6,055 nucleotides of DNA, taken from positions 1-6,055 of the forward strand of contig CALBHM010000056.1 in assembly GCA_937892835.1 (NCBI GenBank), given 5' to 3'. The notes under the pieces were generated by a model. The model saw only the letters and a program-made list of their open reading frames with translations, did no database searches and was not told the origin of the DNA. The first letter of the stretch is position 1. Every line of letters starts with the position of its first letter. This document shows positions 5,115 through 6,055 of this stretch, one piece after another. A program made the translations under genes and the position numbers. The DNA comes from an uncultured Ruminococcus sp. Lineage in GTDB: Bacteria > Bacillota > Clostridia > Oscillospirales > Acutalibacteraceae.

Positions 5115-6055
5115 ATGACAGAAAAAAGGATATCCAACGAAGTTGGAAAAGGCAGCCTTGCACACAACAACAGGATGTTCACTGCAAAGAATATTGATCC
5201 GTCACGCACACCGCAAAATGTTGTGTTAGTCCGTATTCCTTTAGAAGAAGCATATAAGAAACTTTTTGATTCGGCAATAGAACGTTATAATAAGAAACAG
5301 TCACGAAAATGCCGAAAAATACAAACTGACTATTTTACTCATTTGTTCAATCACAAGATTTGCGAATATACCATTATTGGAAATAACAAGCAGAAGAGCT
5401 TTTACGAGGATATTGTTCAGGTTGGGACAATGCACGATACAGGCTGCGGAACTCCCGATGCGGAAATCGCAAAACAATGTTTGCAGGAATATATGGAACA
5501 CTACCTGAAAAATAATCCTAACTTTTTTGTATTCAATGCAGTTATACATATGGATGAAGCAACACCGCATCTGCACATTGATTACATTCCTATAGGTCAT
5601 TACAAAACAGGGATAGATACCCGTAATGCTATGGCTCGTGCCCTTGAAGAAATGGGTTATACGGGAATTGATGCAGCCCCTAAATGGCGAGCCAATGAAC
5701 GTTTGGTGTTTACTGAGATATGCGAATCTCACGGTTTTACTATAGCACCTCCGGAGGAAAGCAGAAAGCATAGCTTTACCTGTGAAGAATACCGTGAGAT
5801 ACAGGAAGAGAAGAAAAGACTGAATGAAAAATTAAAGCCACTTCGTGAAATGGAGCTCGTCGCAGATGAGTGCGTGATTGTCGGCAAGAAACAGCTCCTT
5901 TCACATAACATATCAGTATCGCCCGAGGAATTGGAGCAGCTTGAAATGCAGAAAAAAGCTGTTGCAGTCCAAGCGATAGATAATAAGCGTGAAAATGAAA
6001 ACATTGAGCAGCGCAGGCGGTTTCTTGATAAACGTGAAGCTGATTTTGCCGTCAA
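5115..6055 (+). CDS. mob: MobV/Pre-family relaxase (plasmid mobilization protein), C-terminus cut by window edge
   Basis: Relaxases of this family nick oriT on one strand, stay attached to the 5' end and lead it through a conjugation pore supplied by another element. The frame is open from ATG 5115 to the window edge, 313 residues. Motif I is LAHNNRMF at 15-22; His17 aligns with the nucleophilic His22 of pMV158 MobM, and NIDPSRTPQN follows as in that protein. The metal-binding HUH motif is HMDEATPHLH at 145-154 (His145, His152, His154), all intact. From about residue 224 onward the protein is charged and heptad-like (EEYREIQEEKKRLNEKL, later QRRRFLDKRE), a likely coiled coil as in other MobV proteins. 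Family members are often 400-550 aa, so a C-terminal part is missing. It is probably co-transcribed with the ATPase and nicks the stem-loop at 4992-5043. Confidence 0.93.
   Translation, partial: MTEKRISNEVGKGSLAHNNRMFTAKNIDPSRTPQNVVLVRIPLEEAYKKLFDSAIERYNKKQSRKCRKIQTDYFTHLFNHKICEYTIIGNNKQKSFYEDIVQVGTMHDTGCGTPDAEIAKQCLQEYMEHYLKNNPNFFVFNAVIHMDEATPHLHIDYIPIGHYKTGIDTRNAMARALEEMGYTGIDAAPKWRANERLVFTEICESHGFTIAPPEESRKHSFTCEEYREIQEEKKRLNEKLKPLREMELVADECVIVGKKQLLSHNISVSPEELEQLEMQKKAVAVQAIDNKRENENIEQRRRFLDKREADFAV

Noticed and set aside
4846..5118. A 90-codon plus-strand reading frame across the stem-loop region
   Set aside because: It has no ribosome binding site, is composed of the inverted repeats and runs into the relaxase start; the peptide resembles nothing and the DNA is better explained as structured origin sequence.
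5301..5771. A 156-codon minus-strand frame inside the relaxase gene
   Set aside because: It is antisense to a well-supported relaxase that covers motif III; it has no SD-supported start and a composition rich in Cys, Phe and Ile typical of shadow frames.

Overview
The window looks like part of a mobilizable genetic element from a low-to-mid-GC Gram-positive bacterium, most likely a gut clostridium of the Ruminococcus/Oscillospiraceae type. The basis is strong AGGAGG-like ribosome binding sites, a near-consensus sigma-A promoter (TTGACA-17-TATACT), AT-rich intergenic DNA and protein families typical of Clostridia elements. The host assignment is inference; no ribosomal or housekeeping gene is present.

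Left half (1-3260, minus strand): a regulator and restriction-modification operon, transcribed right to left. The order is an XRE-family regulator (2556-3260), hsdM (1002-2537, complete type I methyltransferase subunit) and hsdS (1-1009, type I specificity subunit, missing its C-terminus at the window edge). The genes are 18 nt apart (regulator to hsdM) or overlap by 8 nt (hsdM to hsdS). No hsdR is visible; if present it lies beyond position 1 or before this operon.

Middle (3261-3447): a divergent control region. The rightward promoter has a perfect 8+2+8 palindrome filling its -35/-10 spacer. The same 8-bp half-site recurs 32 bp downstream, inside a second inverted repeat just after the predicted transcription start. 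The adjacent XRE regulator is the obvious candidate ligand.

Right half (3448-6055, plus strand): a mobility/replication module. It holds a small HTH-like protein (81 aa), a RepA-like RecA-fold ATPase with a C-terminal winged-helix-like region (389 aa, ATGA overlap with the previous gene), and a MobV/Pre-family relaxase (313 residues visible, cut by the right edge). Between the ATPase and the relaxase, 4821-5063 is a run of perfect or near-perfect stem-loops. One (4992-5043) has the layout of a MobV-type origin of transfer with GTGTG in its loop. Another (4846-4929) is an unusual 35-nt inverted repeat in which two internal blocks have exchanged order; its loop carries a near copy of the oriT loop sequence.

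Taken together: the ATPase and HTH protein probably act in replication or DNA processing of the element, the relaxase nicks at the adjacent oriT for transfer by a helper conjugation system, and HsdM/HsdS is carried as a methylation or defence cargo. The single regulator placed between the two halves could couple restriction-modification to mobilization.
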